This document shows, in pieces, positions 26,868-35,466 of a stretch of DNA of 64,000 nt (position 1 is the stretch's first letter; each line of letters begins with the position of its first letter). Source of the stretch: Rhodospirillaceae bacterium (GTDB lineage Bacteria > Pseudomonadota > Alphaproteobacteria > Bin65); NCBI GenBank assembly GCA_011523655.1, contig WTGH01000018.1, positions 62,001-126,000 of the forward strand, written 5' to 3'. Both the position numbers and the translations under genes were made by a program. A model generated the notes under the pieces. It was not told where the DNA came from, did no database searches, and saw only the letters and a program-made list of their open reading frames with translations.

Positions 26868-28853
26868 CTACGCCCGCGTGCTTTCGCCGATGGCGGCTTC
26901 CGTGCCGCCGATCGCCATCTCGGGCGCCATGACCTCTTCGACCGCGCCCTTGCCCATGATCGCCTGATAGCGCGCCAGCAGCTTCCTGTCCTTCACGCCC
27001 CTGGGCAGCATGCGCAGCCATCTCAACTGAATCTTCCGCTTGGTCTCCTGGAGTTTGTAGGAGATCAGGCGTTTCACCGGCGTGCGCTCCCGTTCGAGCC
27101 GGGCGATCTGCCAGCCGTCGTCGTTGAGGCGGACCACCGTGGAGTAGGGCTTCGAAAAGGCGGAAACGGTCTTCCTGTCGAAGCGCACATGGCCGCCCAG
27201 GCTGCCGTCGCGCTCCCGCGCCGCCGCGGCGACGGCCCTGGCGCAATCCAGCAGGTTGCGCAGTTCCTCGAACTCGATGAACGCCTGGTTCCACATGCCG
27301 TAGTCCGGGATCGCCACCTCGTCGAGCCTGGCCGTCGATTCGGCGATCACCTTGTCCATCCGGTCCAGCTTTTCCGCCGTCCGCACGGGCCCGATATACT
27401 TCCAGGCCTCCTTCTGCAGCTCCAGCTTGAGGGTTGCCGCCGCTACGGTGCCTTTCTGGCCGAAGCGCCGGTTGACCCGGTCGATCAGAGGCTGGAAGGC
27501 CTCATCCCCGGTCCGGCCCCCGGTCCGGCTCTTTGCCTGACGTGCATGGCCTGCTGCCGCCGCGCCGGAACGCCCGCCGAAGACGGCGCCTTCCGTCAGG
27601 GATGTCGAGCCGAGGCGGTTCGCGCCGAAGACGCCGCCCATGGCGCCCCCGGCGGTAAACAGGCCGGCGATGCCGTGTTCCGCGTCGCCGTCGCCCGCGC
27701 CGCCGGCCGAGGCGCCGTACGCGTCGGCCCGGATGCCGCCCATGTGATAGTGGGCGCCCGGGCGCACTTCCCACGGTTCCTCGAACTTCGCCGCCTTCTT
27801 GCCCAGCGCCTGGCGGGCGTTGTTGTAGGAACTCGGCAGGCAGGTTTCCCCGAACCGCTGAAAATAGGGGCCGGACAGCGGCAGTTCCTTGTTGGCGGTC
27901 ATGTCCAGATAGGCGCCGCCATTCGGGCTGCCGCGGCCGTCCTCGACCGCGCGCAGGATCGCCGACGCGCACTCGGCACGGGTCCGGATGAAAACGCTGT
28001 CGAGGATGATCTTGCCGTTCTTGTCGCGCAGAACGCCCAGATAGCTGGCCATCACCGGCTCGCCGGCGCACAGGCCCTCGTAGGCCGGCGGAGAGGCGAG
28101 GCAGAAGGGCAGGAACTGGATCTGCTCCATATCGACCAGGTCGGCGCCGGCGCGCAGCGCGACGGCGTAACCGTCGCCGGTATTGCCGCGCATGGTGTCG
28201 GTGTTCGGGAAATACAGGCTGGAGACGCCGCCGGCGGCGATCACCACCGAGGGCGAACGCACCGCAAGGAGAACGCCGCGGGCCGCGTGGTAGATCAGGC
28301 CGCCGGCGATCTTCCTCTTGCGGCCCGACCCGTTGGACACGTCCTCGGTGACAAGGTCCAGGAACCAGGCGTCTTCGATATAGTCGACGCGGTTGCCCTG
28401 GACGATCGCGTTCCAGTTGGCGTGGCCGAAGGCGATGCCGCTGTTCTTGTGGCCGACCGACCGCCGCCGGGTGTGTCCGCCGAACGGCAGGGGGAGGGGT
28501 TGCGGGCCGGACCGGTCTTCCTTGATCGGGGGGCGCAGGCCCTGGGTGCGGTAGCGGTCGTAGGCGGATGTGCTGTCGCTGGCGAACGCGTCGGTGATCG
28601 CCCGCACGGGCAGGTCGCCGCCGGCCATTTTGAGGTTTTCCGAGAGCACTTCTTCCGAATCGTCCGCCGCGCCCGATCCGCGCACCGTCGCGATGCCTTC
28701 CGAAATCTTCGTGTCGGACGCGCCGACCGGATCCTTCGAGACCGACAGCACCCGCGCGCCCGCATCCGCCGCCGCCCGGGCCGCCTGCCCGCCAGAGCCG
28801 CCGGAGCCGACCACGACCACGTCATAATCCAGCCATTCGATGTCAATTGTCAT
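26868..28853 (-). CDS. SdhA/FrdA-like FAD flavoprotein
   Basis: 661-residue flavoprotein of the succinate dehydrogenase/fumarate reductase/aspartate oxidase superfamily. The FAD-binding start is YDVVVVGSGGSGGQAARAAADAGARVLSVSKD. Further marks are RPGAHYHMGGIRADAYG and FGANRLGSTSLTEGAVFGGRSG, both conserved in SdhA. The segment normally reading ShTvaAQGG, with the FAD-linked His, is here ASDTKISEGIATV, so covalent flavin attachment looks unlikely. The ATG at 28853 is preceded by AGGGGA. Together with the SdhB-like subunit it forms a soluble two-subunit oxidoreductase; the substrate is unknown and need not be succinate. Confidence 0.82.
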   Translation of the reverse strand: MTIDIEWLDYDVVVVGSGGSGGQAARAAADAGARVLSVSKDPVGASDTKISEGIATVRGSGAADDSEEVLSENLKMAGGDLPVRAITDAFASDSTSAYDRYRTQGLRPPIKEDRSGPQPLPLPFGGHTRRRSVGHKNSGIAFGHANWNAIVQGNRVDYIEDAWFLDLVTEDVSNGSGRKRKIAGGLIYHAARGVLLAVRSPSVVIAAGGVSSLYFPNTDTMRGNTGDGYAVALRAGADLVDMEQIQFLPFCLASPPAYEGLCAGEPVMASYLGVLRDKNGKIILDSVFIRTRAECASAILRAVEDGRGSPNGGAYLDMTANKELPLSGPYFQRFGETCLPSSYNNARQALGKKAAKFEEPWEVRPGAHYHMGGIRADAYGASAGGAGDGDAEHGIAGLFTAGGAMGGVFGANRLGSTSLTEGAVFGGRSGAAAAGHARQAKSRTGGRTGDEAFQPLIDRVNRRFGQKGTVAAATLKLELQKEAWKYIGPVRTAEKLDRMDKVIAESTARLDEVAIPDYGMWNQAFIEFEELRNLLDCARAVAAAARERDGSLGGHVRFDRKTVSAFSKPYSTVVRLNDDGWQIARLERERTPVKRLISYKLQETKRKIQLRWLRMLPRGVKDRKLLARYQAIMGKGAVEEVMAPEMAIGGTEAAIGESTRA

Positions 28854-29017
28854 CGGAAATCCCCTGCCCCGGTCCCGGCGCCGGCAAGCGTTGTATCGCG
28901 GCCGGTATAACCCGCGAATACGCATGCGGGCAAATGCACGGGAAAATGGGTGGTGAGTCGGTTTGACTCTTCGCGCAGGACAAAGCCCGGAATTCTCTTC
29001 GAATCCCTCCCTTGTTA

Positions 29018-29152
29018 CCCCGGATGGAGCGAAGCGGAATTCCGGGGTCCAGAGTCGCCCGGCGCGGTCTTGCCCTGTGGCCCTTCGACAGGCTCAGGGC
29101 AGGCCCCTGGTCCCCGGATCGCTGCTGCGCAGCGTCCGGGGCGGCACCGGGC
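29018..29152. repeat. dispersed CCCCGGA-type intergenic repeat, copy 1
   Basis: The 397-base gap between the flavoprotein and FMN-reductase genes holds a composite repeat. A hairpin, CCCCGGATGGAGCGAAGCGG with AATTCCGGGGTCCAGAG, is followed by CCTTCGACAGGCTCAGGGCAGG. A second hairpin-like block is CCCCGGATCGCTGCTGCGCAGCGTCCGGGG. The first block recurs at 39894-39990. I see no gene in the rest of the gap, and no RNA gene was recognised. Confidence 0.7.
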
Positions 29153-29250
29153 AGGCGTTGGACGGCGGGCCGTTTTCAGGCCGCTGCGTGCTCGATAACG
29201 TCAAACTGACTCACCATCGGCAAATGCCGGGGCAGCCCTTCTTGCCGGGG

Positions 29251-29796
29251 TTATCGCACCCGCTGGATCCAGGCCGCCAGCGCCTTCATGTAATCCGTCA
29301 GGATTTCCCGGGTCGCTTCGTCGGTCAGCGCGCCGGCTTCGTCGAATTTCGTGTGCGCAGCGCCGACGAAGATTTCCGGCCGGTTCATCACCAGGCCTTC
29401 CAGGAAAATGAACGACCGGCGCAGGTCGTATTGCGCCCGGGCGGTGCCCAGACCCCCCATCGCCGCACCCATGACGCCGATCGGCTTGTCCTTGAAAGGC
29501 TGATCCGGCACGCGGGAAATCCAGTCGATGGCGTTCTTCAGCACGCCCGAGACGCCGTAATTGTATTCCGGCGTTGCGATCAGCAGCCCGTCCGCGGCGC
29601 GGATTTCCTCTGCCAGCGCGGTCACGACCTCCGGGAACGCCTTCTGCTTTTCGTCGTCGTTGTAGGGCGGGATTTCGCCCAGCCGGCCGAACGCGGCGAC
29701 GGTCACGCCGTCCGGCGCCGCGGCGCCCGCCGCCCGGATCAGGTTGCGGTTGAAGGAGCCGGCGCGCAGGCTGCCGGCGATGCCGAGAAGGTTCAT
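29251..29796 (-). CDS. NADPH-dependent FMN reductase
   Basis: 181-residue flavodoxin-like oxidoreductase (NADPH-dependent FMN reductase, chromate/quinone reductase group). The FMN phosphate loop is GIAGSLRAGSFNRNLIRAA. The flavin-ring motif is IATPEYNYGVSGVLKNAIDWISR, followed by GVMGAAMGGLGTARAQYDLR. It reduces FMN, quinones or other acceptors with NAD(P)H. The ATG at 29796, with GGAGCGA ahead, starts exactly at the first strand; a longer frame upstream lacks similarity. Transcribed away from the TPP enzyme gene at 30021. Confidence 0.92.
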   Translation of the reverse strand: MNLLGIAGSLRAGSFNRNLIRAAGAAAPDGVTVAAFGRLGEIPPYNDDEKQKAFPEVVTALAEEIRAADGLLIATPEYNYGVSGVLKNAIDWISRVPDQPFKDKPIGVMGAAMGGLGTARAQYDLRRSFIFLEGLVMNRPEIFVGAAHTKFDEAGALTDEATREILTDYMKALAAWIQRVR

Positions 29797-30020
29797 GCAA
29801 TTCGCTCCGGGATCGGGAAATCGTCCGCCGTGACCTATCCGGCTTCCGGCGGCCCGGCAAGATCGCCCGCTGCCGCCGGACGGCATGACCCTGTTGCGGA
29901 TTTTGCAACCGGAGTGATTTCCGGCGCCGCCCCCGAGGGCGACAGGGCGGGACGGACTGACGCTTCCGCCGGGCCTGCGAAGGGTGCTAACGGAGGGCGC
30001 CAACCGACAGCGGAGAGATC

Positions 30021-31718
30021 ATGACCGGCGCAGCAACCGCTCCTTCCGACAATCTCAGGACCGGCGGACAAATCCTGGTCGACCAGCTGCGCATCCACGG
30101 CGTCGAGCGCGTGTTCTGCGTGCCCGGCGAAAGCTATCTCGCCGCGCTCGACGCCTTTGTCGACGCGCCGGAAATCCATGTCGTCACGGCGCGCCAGGAG
30201 GGCGGCGCGGCGATCATGGCGGAAGCCCACGGCAAGCTGACCGGCACGCCGGGCGTCTGCTTCGTCACCCGCGGGCCGGGCGCGACCAACGCCAGCGCCG
30301 GCATGCATATCGCGTTCCAGGATTCGACGCCGATGGTCCTGTTCGTCGGCCAGGTCGCCCGCGCCACGGCGGACCGGGAAGCCTTCCAGGAAATCGACTA
30401 CCGGCGCATGTACGGCCAGCTCGCGAAATGGGTCGGCCAGATCGAGGACCCGGAGCGCATCCCGGAGATGGTCTCGCGCGCCTTCCACACGGCGGTCAAC
30501 GGCCGGCCGGGACCGGTCGTCCTCGCGCTGCCGGAGGACATGCTGGTGCAGCGCGCCGGGGTCGGCGACGCGCGCGCCTTCCGGGAAATGCAACCAGCCC
30601 CGCCGCCGGAAGACATGGAACGGCTGCGCGGCCTGCTGCTCAAGGCCGAGCGGCCGATGGCCCTGCTCGGCGGTGGCGGCTGGGACCGGCAGGCCGTGGC
30701 CGGCTTCGAGACCTTTGCCAAGGCGTTCGACCTGCCGGTTGCGGTCTCGTTCCGCTGCCAGGCCTATTTCGACAACCGGCTGGGCCAGTATGCCGGCCAT
30801 GCCGGGGTCGGCGCCGACCCGGCGCTCAACGCACGGATCGCGGCGGCGGACCTGCTGCTGGTCGCCGGCGCCCGTCTCGGCGAGGTGACGACCGGCGGTT
30901 ACACCATCGTGCGCCCGCCGGTGCCGGAACAGACGCTCATCCACGTCCATCCCGGCGCCGAGGAGCTGGGCCGCGTCTACCAGCCCGCCCTCGGCATCAA
31001 CGCCGGGATGAAGCATTTCGCAGCGGCGGCGGCGGCGCTGGAGCCGCCGGCGTCGACACCCTGGAGCGCATGGCGCAAAGCCGCGCACGACGATTACCTC
31101 GCCTTCCTCAAGCCGCTTGCAGTGCCCGGCGACGTCCAGATCGGCGAGATCGTCGCCTGGCTGAGCGACCGGCTGCCGGAAGACGCCATCGTCTGCAACG
31201 GCGCCGGCAACTACAACACCTGGCTGCACAGGAATTTCGTCTTCAAGGGCTACCGGACGCAGATCGGCGCGACCTCCGGCTCGATGGGCTACGGCACGCC
31301 GGCGGCCGTCGCAATCGCCCTGGCCGAACCGGGTCGGGTCGTCGTGAACTGGACCGGCGACGGCTGCTTCCTGATGCACGGCCAGGAGCTGGCGACGGCG
31401 ATGCAGTACGGCGCGAAGGTCGTCAACATCGTCGTCAACAACGGCATGCTCGGCAGCATCCGGATCCACCAGGAACGGGACTATCCGACCCGCGTCTCCG
31501 CGACGGCCCTGCGCAACCCGGATTTCGGCGCGCTCGCCGAGGCCTACGGCCTGCACGGCGAGACCGTGCGCACGACCGACGATTTCGCGCCGGCTTTCGA
31601 ACGCTGCATCGCGGCCGGACGGTCCTCGCTGATCGACCTCCAGGTCAGCCCGGACGCCGGCACGACGACCCGCTCGGTCAGCCAAATCCGCGACGCCGCC
31701 CTGGCGCGGCAAGGCTGA
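30021..31718 (+). CDS. thiamine-diphosphate enzyme, acetolactate-synthase-like
   Basis: 565-residue ThDP-dependent enzyme with the three-domain layout of acetolactate synthase/oxalyl-CoA decarboxylase relatives. The N domain has GVERVFCVPGESYLAALDA and the catalytic Glu in TARQEGGAAIMAEA. The central domain is around residues 195-330. The C domain carries the ThDP motif GDGCFLMHGQELATAMQYGAKVVNIVVNNG. The regular biosynthetic enzyme would be accompanied by ilvN; there is none here, so a catabolic or unknown 2-oxo-acid reaction is more likely. GGAGAG precedes the ATG. The isochorismatase-type gene follows 76 bases later. Confidence 0.85.
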   Translation: MTGAATAPSDNLRTGGQILVDQLRIHGVERVFCVPGESYLAALDAFVDAPEIHVVTARQEGGAAIMAEAHGKLTGTPGVCFVTRGPGATNASAGMHIAFQDSTPMVLFVGQVARATADREAFQEIDYRRMYGQLAKWVGQIEDPERIPEMVSRAFHTAVNGRPGPVVLALPEDMLVQRAGVGDARAFREMQPAPPPEDMERLRGLLLKAERPMALLGGGGWDRQAVAGFETFAKAFDLPVAVSFRCQAYFDNRLGQYAGHAGVGADPALNARIAAADLLLVAGARLGEVTTGGYTIVRPPVPEQTLIHVHPGAEELGRVYQPALGINAGMKHFAAAAAALEPPASTPWSAWRKAAHDDYLAFLKPLAVPGDVQIGEIVAWLSDRLPEDAIVCNGAGNYNTWLHRNFVFKGYRTQIGATSGSMGYGTPAAVAIALAEPGRVVVNWTGDGCFLMHGQELATAMQYGAKVVNIVVNNGMLGSIRIHQERDYPTRVSATALRNPDFGALAEAYGLHGETVRTTDDFAPAFERCIAAGRSSLIDLQVSPDAGTTTRSVSQIRDAALARQG

Positions 31719-31794
31719 CGGACGGCCGCCTAAGCTGTATGTATGGACGGCGGGCGAAGGCACTTGCCGCAAAATGAAGGGAAGGACCGCTTCG

Positions 31795-32442
31795 ATGAGC
31801 GACGTCGATATCTACAAGACCCAGAATTTCGGCAACAGCAGCGGATGGGGCCGGGCGCCGGCGCTGCTGATCGTCGATTTCGTCAACGGCTTCACCGATC
31901 CGGCGCGCTTCGGCGGCGGCAACATCCAAGAAGCGATCGCCAACACCGCGGTCCTGCTCGACGCCTGCCGCAGCTACGGCCTGCCCATCGTGTTCACCCG
32001 GGTGATCTATGCCGACGACGGCGCGGACGCCGGCGTGTTCTGCCTCAAGGCACCGAGCCTCGCGACGCTGACCGAGGACAATCCGGAAAGCCATGTCGTC
32101 GATGCGCTCGAGCCGCGCGACGGCGAGCTGATCGCGCGCAAGCAGCAGCCCTCGGCCTTCTTCGGCACCAACCTCCATTCCTGGCTTACCATGCGCGGCG
32201 TCGACACGATCATCCAGACCGGCTGCACGACCTCGGGCTGCGTCCGCGCTTCGGTGATCGACGCGCTCAGCTACAACTACCGCAATATCGTCGTGACCGA
32301 CTGCGTCGGCGACCGGGCGCTCGGCCCGCACGAGGCCAACCTGTTCGACATGGGCCAGAAATACGCCGACCTGCTGACCTGCGAGGAGACCCTGGCGGCG
32401 CTCGCCCAACTCATGGGCGTCCGGGCGGAGGCCGCGGAATAG
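31795..32442 (+). CDS. isochorismatase-family amidase
   Basis: 215-residue cysteine hydrolase. The catalytic triad of the family can be placed at Asp in ALLIVDFVNGF, Lys in IARKQQPSAFFGT and Cys in QTGCTTSGCVRASVIDA. The style resembles N-carbamoylsarcosine amidase and maleamate/nicotinamidase relatives more than true isochorismatases. The ATG at 31795 has GAAGGGAAGG ahead; the ATG at 31774 is an alternative. It probably works with the ThDP enzyme before it, but the substrate is unknown. Confidence 0.87.
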   Translation: MSDVDIYKTQNFGNSSGWGRAPALLIVDFVNGFTDPARFGGGNIQEAIANTAVLLDACRSYGLPIVFTRVIYADDGADAGVFCLKAPSLATLTEDNPESHVVDALEPRDGELIARKQQPSAFFGTNLHSWLTMRGVDTIIQTGCTTSGCVRASVIDALSYNYRNIVVTDCVGDRALGPHEANLFDMGQKYADLLTCEETLAALAQLMGVRAEAAE

Positions 32443-32469
32443 GGCTGCCGCGGAGCGCGGGCCGGGCGG

Positions 32470-33540
32470 CTAACGGACCGCCGGGGTGTAGGAAAAGCTA
32501 AGACCGAGGAACTTCTGGAGCGGGTCCAGATCCAGTTTCTGGCCCTTCCCCTGATTCGCCTGTGCGGACAAGGCGCCGATATAGCCGACGATACTGGCGA
32601 TCGGCAGGGGCCGGGCGGGCCTGAGCGCAATGGTGAGCGTGCCCGGCGCGAGCAGCCATCGCGCCGTCGCACCCAACATTTTCGGCGCGAAGGACCCGGA
32701 GAAGCGGGCGGCCGCGCCGGCCAGCCCCCCGGCAATCCCTTGTCGCATCATCTTTGCAGTAATCTTCGGCCCGTCCGGGTTCTGCTTCGATTGCGCCTCG
32801 GCCATGACGGCCAGCATCTTGTCGACGCCGCCGAGATCGGTAAGCGCGTAGGACAGGCGGTGCACGCGCGTCGCGGAGAAGAGATCGAGGACCATGCCGA
32901 GAGCGGCCTCCGGCGGCATCGATGCCGCGCTGCCCAACCCCAGCTTTTCGAGCAGTTTCGGGTCGGACAGCCGGACGAAATCCAGGCCGTCGAACCGTCC
33001 GGCCAGGTCGAAACGCATGAGCCCGCGCATCGTCACAGTGCCGGCCGTCAGATCGATCGATCCAGCTTCCCAATCCAGCTCGTAGGTCTGCACGAGGTCG
33101 ATCACCAGATCATGCCGGCCGAAAGGAGTCAGCGCGCTGCGCACTTCCGCGGTGTCGAACAGGCTGCCGCCGATCCGCATGCCGGTGAACGTCATATCCG
33201 CGAAATGCGGCAGCTCCGGGTTCCGGTAGTCGTAGCGGCGGACGGCAATTGTCTCTGCGGTCAGCGTCATGGTCACCGACTTTTTCGGGGCGCCCGGTTT
33301 GTCCACCGCAGCCCCCGGCAGCGTCACCGCGTATTTCAGGTTCCGGATCGTCAGGACGCCGTTTTCCTCGGCGACCGGACCGTAGCTGTATTTTGCGCCG
33401 TACCGGCCATAGGTGTGAAAAACGCGCTCGGCTTTCTGCGCCGGCGTCAGCGATTCCTGAGCGTGTGCCGCGCCCGGCAGGCCCACGGCTAGGGTGGCGG
33501 CGAACAGCGCGATGGCGCAGGCGCGCGCTGCGGTCAGCAT
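32470..33540 (-). CDS. secreted protein of unknown function
   Basis: 356-residue protein not recognised by me. It begins with a Sec signal peptide (MLTAARACAIALFAATLAVGLPGAAHAQE). The mature part has beta-rich stretches (VLTIRNLKYAVTLPGAAV, VTMTLTAETIAVRRYDY, GSIDLTAGTVTMRGLMRFDL) and a more helical, alanine/glycine-rich part near residues 240-310. These repeated beta strands suggest a periplasmic or outer-membrane-facing fold such as an AsmA- or LolA-like sheet, but this is only a guess. It starts 37 bases behind the ICL-family gene and is probably in the same transcript. Signal-peptide start chosen over an upstream ATG at 33618. Confidence 0.75.
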   Translation of the reverse strand: MLTAARACAIALFAATLAVGLPGAAHAQESLTPAQKAERVFHTYGRYGAKYSYGPVAEENGVLTIRNLKYAVTLPGAAVDKPGAPKKSVTMTLTAETIAVRRYDYRNPELPHFADMTFTGMRIGGSLFDTAEVRSALTPFGRHDLVIDLVQTYELDWEAGSIDLTAGTVTMRGLMRFDLAGRFDGLDFVRLSDPKLLEKLGLGSAASMPPEAALGMVLDLFSATRVHRLSYALTDLGGVDKMLAVMAEAQSKQNPDGPKITAKMMRQGIAGGLAGAAARFSGSFAPKMLGATARWLLAPGTLTIALRPARPLPIASIVGYIGALSAQANQGKGQKLDLDPLQKFLGLSFSYTPAVR

Positions 33541-33577
33541 CGAACTTGCGCGGCGGCCCGCACGGACGCACCGGGCC

Positions 33578-34465
33578 TCATACCGCTTCGGCCCATTTCT
33601 TCTCAAATTCCCACACATCCTCGAATCCCATCAGCTTGCTGAACTCCTGGAAATCGTACAGCGGCGCATCCGTGCCGATGCTCGACCCGGTCTCGCGGAT
33701 CTGCGCGTAGACCCGGCGCAGCGCCTCGCCGGCCGCCAGGAAGCCCGCCGCCGGATAGATTGCCATCGTGTAGCCGATCGCCCGGTAGTCGGCGACCGGC
33801 AGGACCGGCGTGCTGCCGCCCTCGACGACATTCACGAGCAGGGGCTTGCCCCGGAAGGCCGCGCCGATCCGCTGCATCTCCTGTTCGTTCTCGGGCGATT
33901 CGATGAACAGGATGTCGGCGCCGGCTTCGGCGAAGGCTTCGCCCCGGCGCAGCGCCTCGTCCAGCCCGTACAGGCCGCGCGCGTCCGTCCGGGCGACGAT
34001 CAGGAAATCCTTCGAGGCCCGCGACGCCGCGGCGACCCTGAGCTTGGCGACCGCATCCTCGAGCGGAATCACCCGGCGGCCCGGCGTGTGGCCGCATTTC
34101 TTGGGAAATTCCTGGTCCTCGAGCTGGATCGCCGCAGCGCCCGCCGCCTCGTAGCCGCGCACCGTGCGCTCAACGTTGAGCAGGCCGCCATAGCCGGTGT
34201 CGCCGTCGGCGATCAGCGGCGTCCCGGTCACGCCGACGAACTGGCCGACCCGGCCGACCATGTCGGTGTAGGTCGCCAGCCCGGCGTCGGGAATGCCGAG
34301 ATGGCTGGCGACGGTGCCGTAGCCGGTCATGTAGAGCGCGTCGAAGCCCATCGCGTCGGCGACGCGCGCCGAGATCATCTCGAACACGCCCGGCATCGAC
34401 ATCCATTCGCGCCTGCGGATCTTCCCGGCCAGCGCCGCATTGGCCGCCTTTCGATCTGCCGTCAT
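33578..34465 (-). CDS. isocitrate lyase/PEP mutase superfamily enzyme
   Basis: 295-residue alpha/beta-barrel enzyme of the ICL/PEPM superfamily. Metal and substrate motifs include MTGYGTVASHLGIPDAG, PLIADGDTGYGG, AIQLEDQEFPKKCGHTPG (the KKCGH active-site loop characteristic of the 2-methylisocitrate-lyase branch) and ARTDARGLYGLDEALRR. The loop Cys suggests a real lyase of the methylisocitrate or 2,3-dimethylmalate type, rather than an oxaloacetate decarboxylase. No prp genes accompany it. The start was set at ATG 34465; an in-frame upstream extension looks non-coding. Confidence 0.87.
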   Translation of the reverse strand: MTADRKAANAALAGKIRRREWMSMPGVFEMISARVADAMGFDALYMTGYGTVASHLGIPDAGLATYTDMVGRVGQFVGVTGTPLIADGDTGYGGLLNVERTVRGYEAAGAAAIQLEDQEFPKKCGHTPGRRVIPLEDAVAKLRVAAASRASKDFLIVARTDARGLYGLDEALRRGEAFAEAGADILFIESPENEQEMQRIGAAFRGKPLLVNVVEGGSTPVLPVADYRAIGYTMAIYPAAGFLAAGEALRRVYAQIRETGSSIGTDAPLYDFQEFSKLMGFEDVWEFEKKWAEAV

Positions 34466-34559
34466 CGCCGAACCGCAGCTTCGCGGACGTCCGGGCGGCG
34501 CTTTCCGGCAGCCGCGCCGGACCGGCCGTTGCATCTTCCATCAGTCATCGAAGGGCCCT

Positions 34560-35099
34560 TTATCCGTGATGGTGGCGTACGAAGGCCATGACGCTGCCGT
34601 AGGTCTGCTTCACGCGGGTTTGCACCTTCGGCATCATATCCCGGCCGCGCTCGGGCCAGTCGTGCGCTTCGAACAGTTTGGTGAAGTTTCCGTATTTCTC
34701 TCTTGCCGTCTCGGCGATCGCCTTGGAGTCCCAACCGGGCGTCCGGTATTGCCTTGCGGTTGCCCCGACGCCGCGCGACGGCGCCGGTTGCCCGGCGGAA
34801 AGTGCGAGGCGGCTGTTCATATACATCCGCAAAGCCGCATTGATACGGGTCTGATACCCCGGCCCGCCGGCTTTGAAGAATTCGAGAATATCCGTGTCCA
34901 GCCGGACCGAGATGGCCTGTTTCCGGCACGGCATGACAACCCTGGCCCGGGCCTCGTCAAATTCGCCTTCATCGGGGTCAGCCGCAGGTTCGAAGCCCGC
35001 GGCTTGCTGTTCGCGAAGGCGGTCCCAGTCGGTCCGGTTCTCACCCCGCTGAAGGAGGGCTTCGTTCAGGGACATGCGCTCGATATTGTTCTCGTTCAT
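34560..35099 (-). CDS. BrnA-like antitoxin with C-terminal extension
   Basis: 179-residue protein. Its middle (about residues 60-100) has the BrnA antitoxin signature VRLDTDILEFFKAGGPGYQTRINAALRMYM, the ribbon-helix-helix-type DNA-binding end of BrnA. Ordinary BrnA stops soon after this (near 100 residues). Here about 75 more residues follow, with WDSKAIAETAREKYGNFTKLFEAHDWPERGRDMM and a His-rich end. The tail is not recognised. The gene overlaps the BrnT toxin gene by 59 bases, as expected for a coupled toxin-antitoxin pair. It should neutralise BrnT and repress the promoter at 35467-35494. Confidence 0.82.
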   Translation of the reverse strand: MNENNIERMSLNEALLQRGENRTDWDRLREQQAAGFEPAADPDEGEFDEARARVVMPCRKQAISVRLDTDILEFFKAGGPGYQTRINAALRMYMNSRLALSAGQPAPSRGVGATARQYRTPGWDSKAIAETAREKYGNFTKLFEAHDWPERGRDMMPKVQTRVKQTYGSVMAFVRHHHG

Positions 35100-35349
35100 T
35101 TCGTTTCGCCGGTCTTGCAGAGATGATTCGGCGTCTGCCGTTTCTGCGGGTGTAGACGAGGGCAACAAGGATGTCCGCGCACCGCCCGACAGCTTTCCAC
35201 CTGTCTTCGTTCGACCTGACCGATGGCGTCTCCACGACCGCTTCGTCGAATATCGTGATCGCATCCCTGAAGTCGATTCCATGTTTGTCGATATTGGCGA
35301 GGCGCTTCGCCTCGTCCCATTCGAAGCGGGCCTCTTCATCCGGCCGCAT
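35041..35349 (-). CDS. BrnT-family ribonuclease toxin
   Basis: 102-residue RelE-fold toxin of the BrnT family. The hallmark FEWDEAKRLANIDKHGIDFRDA is at residues 9-30, and RRIISARPAKRNEREQY near 73-90 supplies the catalytic Arg/Lys and Glu. BrnT cleaves RNA and halts growth when free of BrnA. It is first in a two-gene operon and its 3' end runs 59 bases into the antitoxin gene. A strong promoter with an operator-like palindrome lies 118-145 bases upstream. A slightly long C-terminus (YRAHVPERSPPSAG) comes from that overlap. Confidence 0.88.
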   Translation of the reverse strand: MRPDEEARFEWDEAKRLANIDKHGIDFRDAITIFDEAVVETPSVRSNEDRWKAVGRCADILVALVYTRRNGRRRIISARPAKRNEREQYRAHVPERSPPSAG

Positions 35350-35466
35350 TCGACGCGCCTCGGTGCGCGGCGGCAGGTCGGCCGCTTCCCGGAGTCACGG
35401 TACGGCAGGTCTCTTGTGCGGACGGCGATCCGTCCGCCGCGGAGATCGGGTTTGCCGACGCGATTG

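Noticed and set aside
26868-28853. Respiratory succinate dehydrogenase assignment for the SdhAB-like pair
   Set aside because: No membrane-anchor subunits, altered FAD-His region and altered cluster cysteines; calling it sdhA/sdhB would overstate the evidence.
33578-34465. aceA (isocitrate lyase) as partner of the malate synthase
   Set aside because: The protein is only 295 residues and has the KKCGH loop of the 2-methylisocitrate-lyase branch, not the much larger AceA form.
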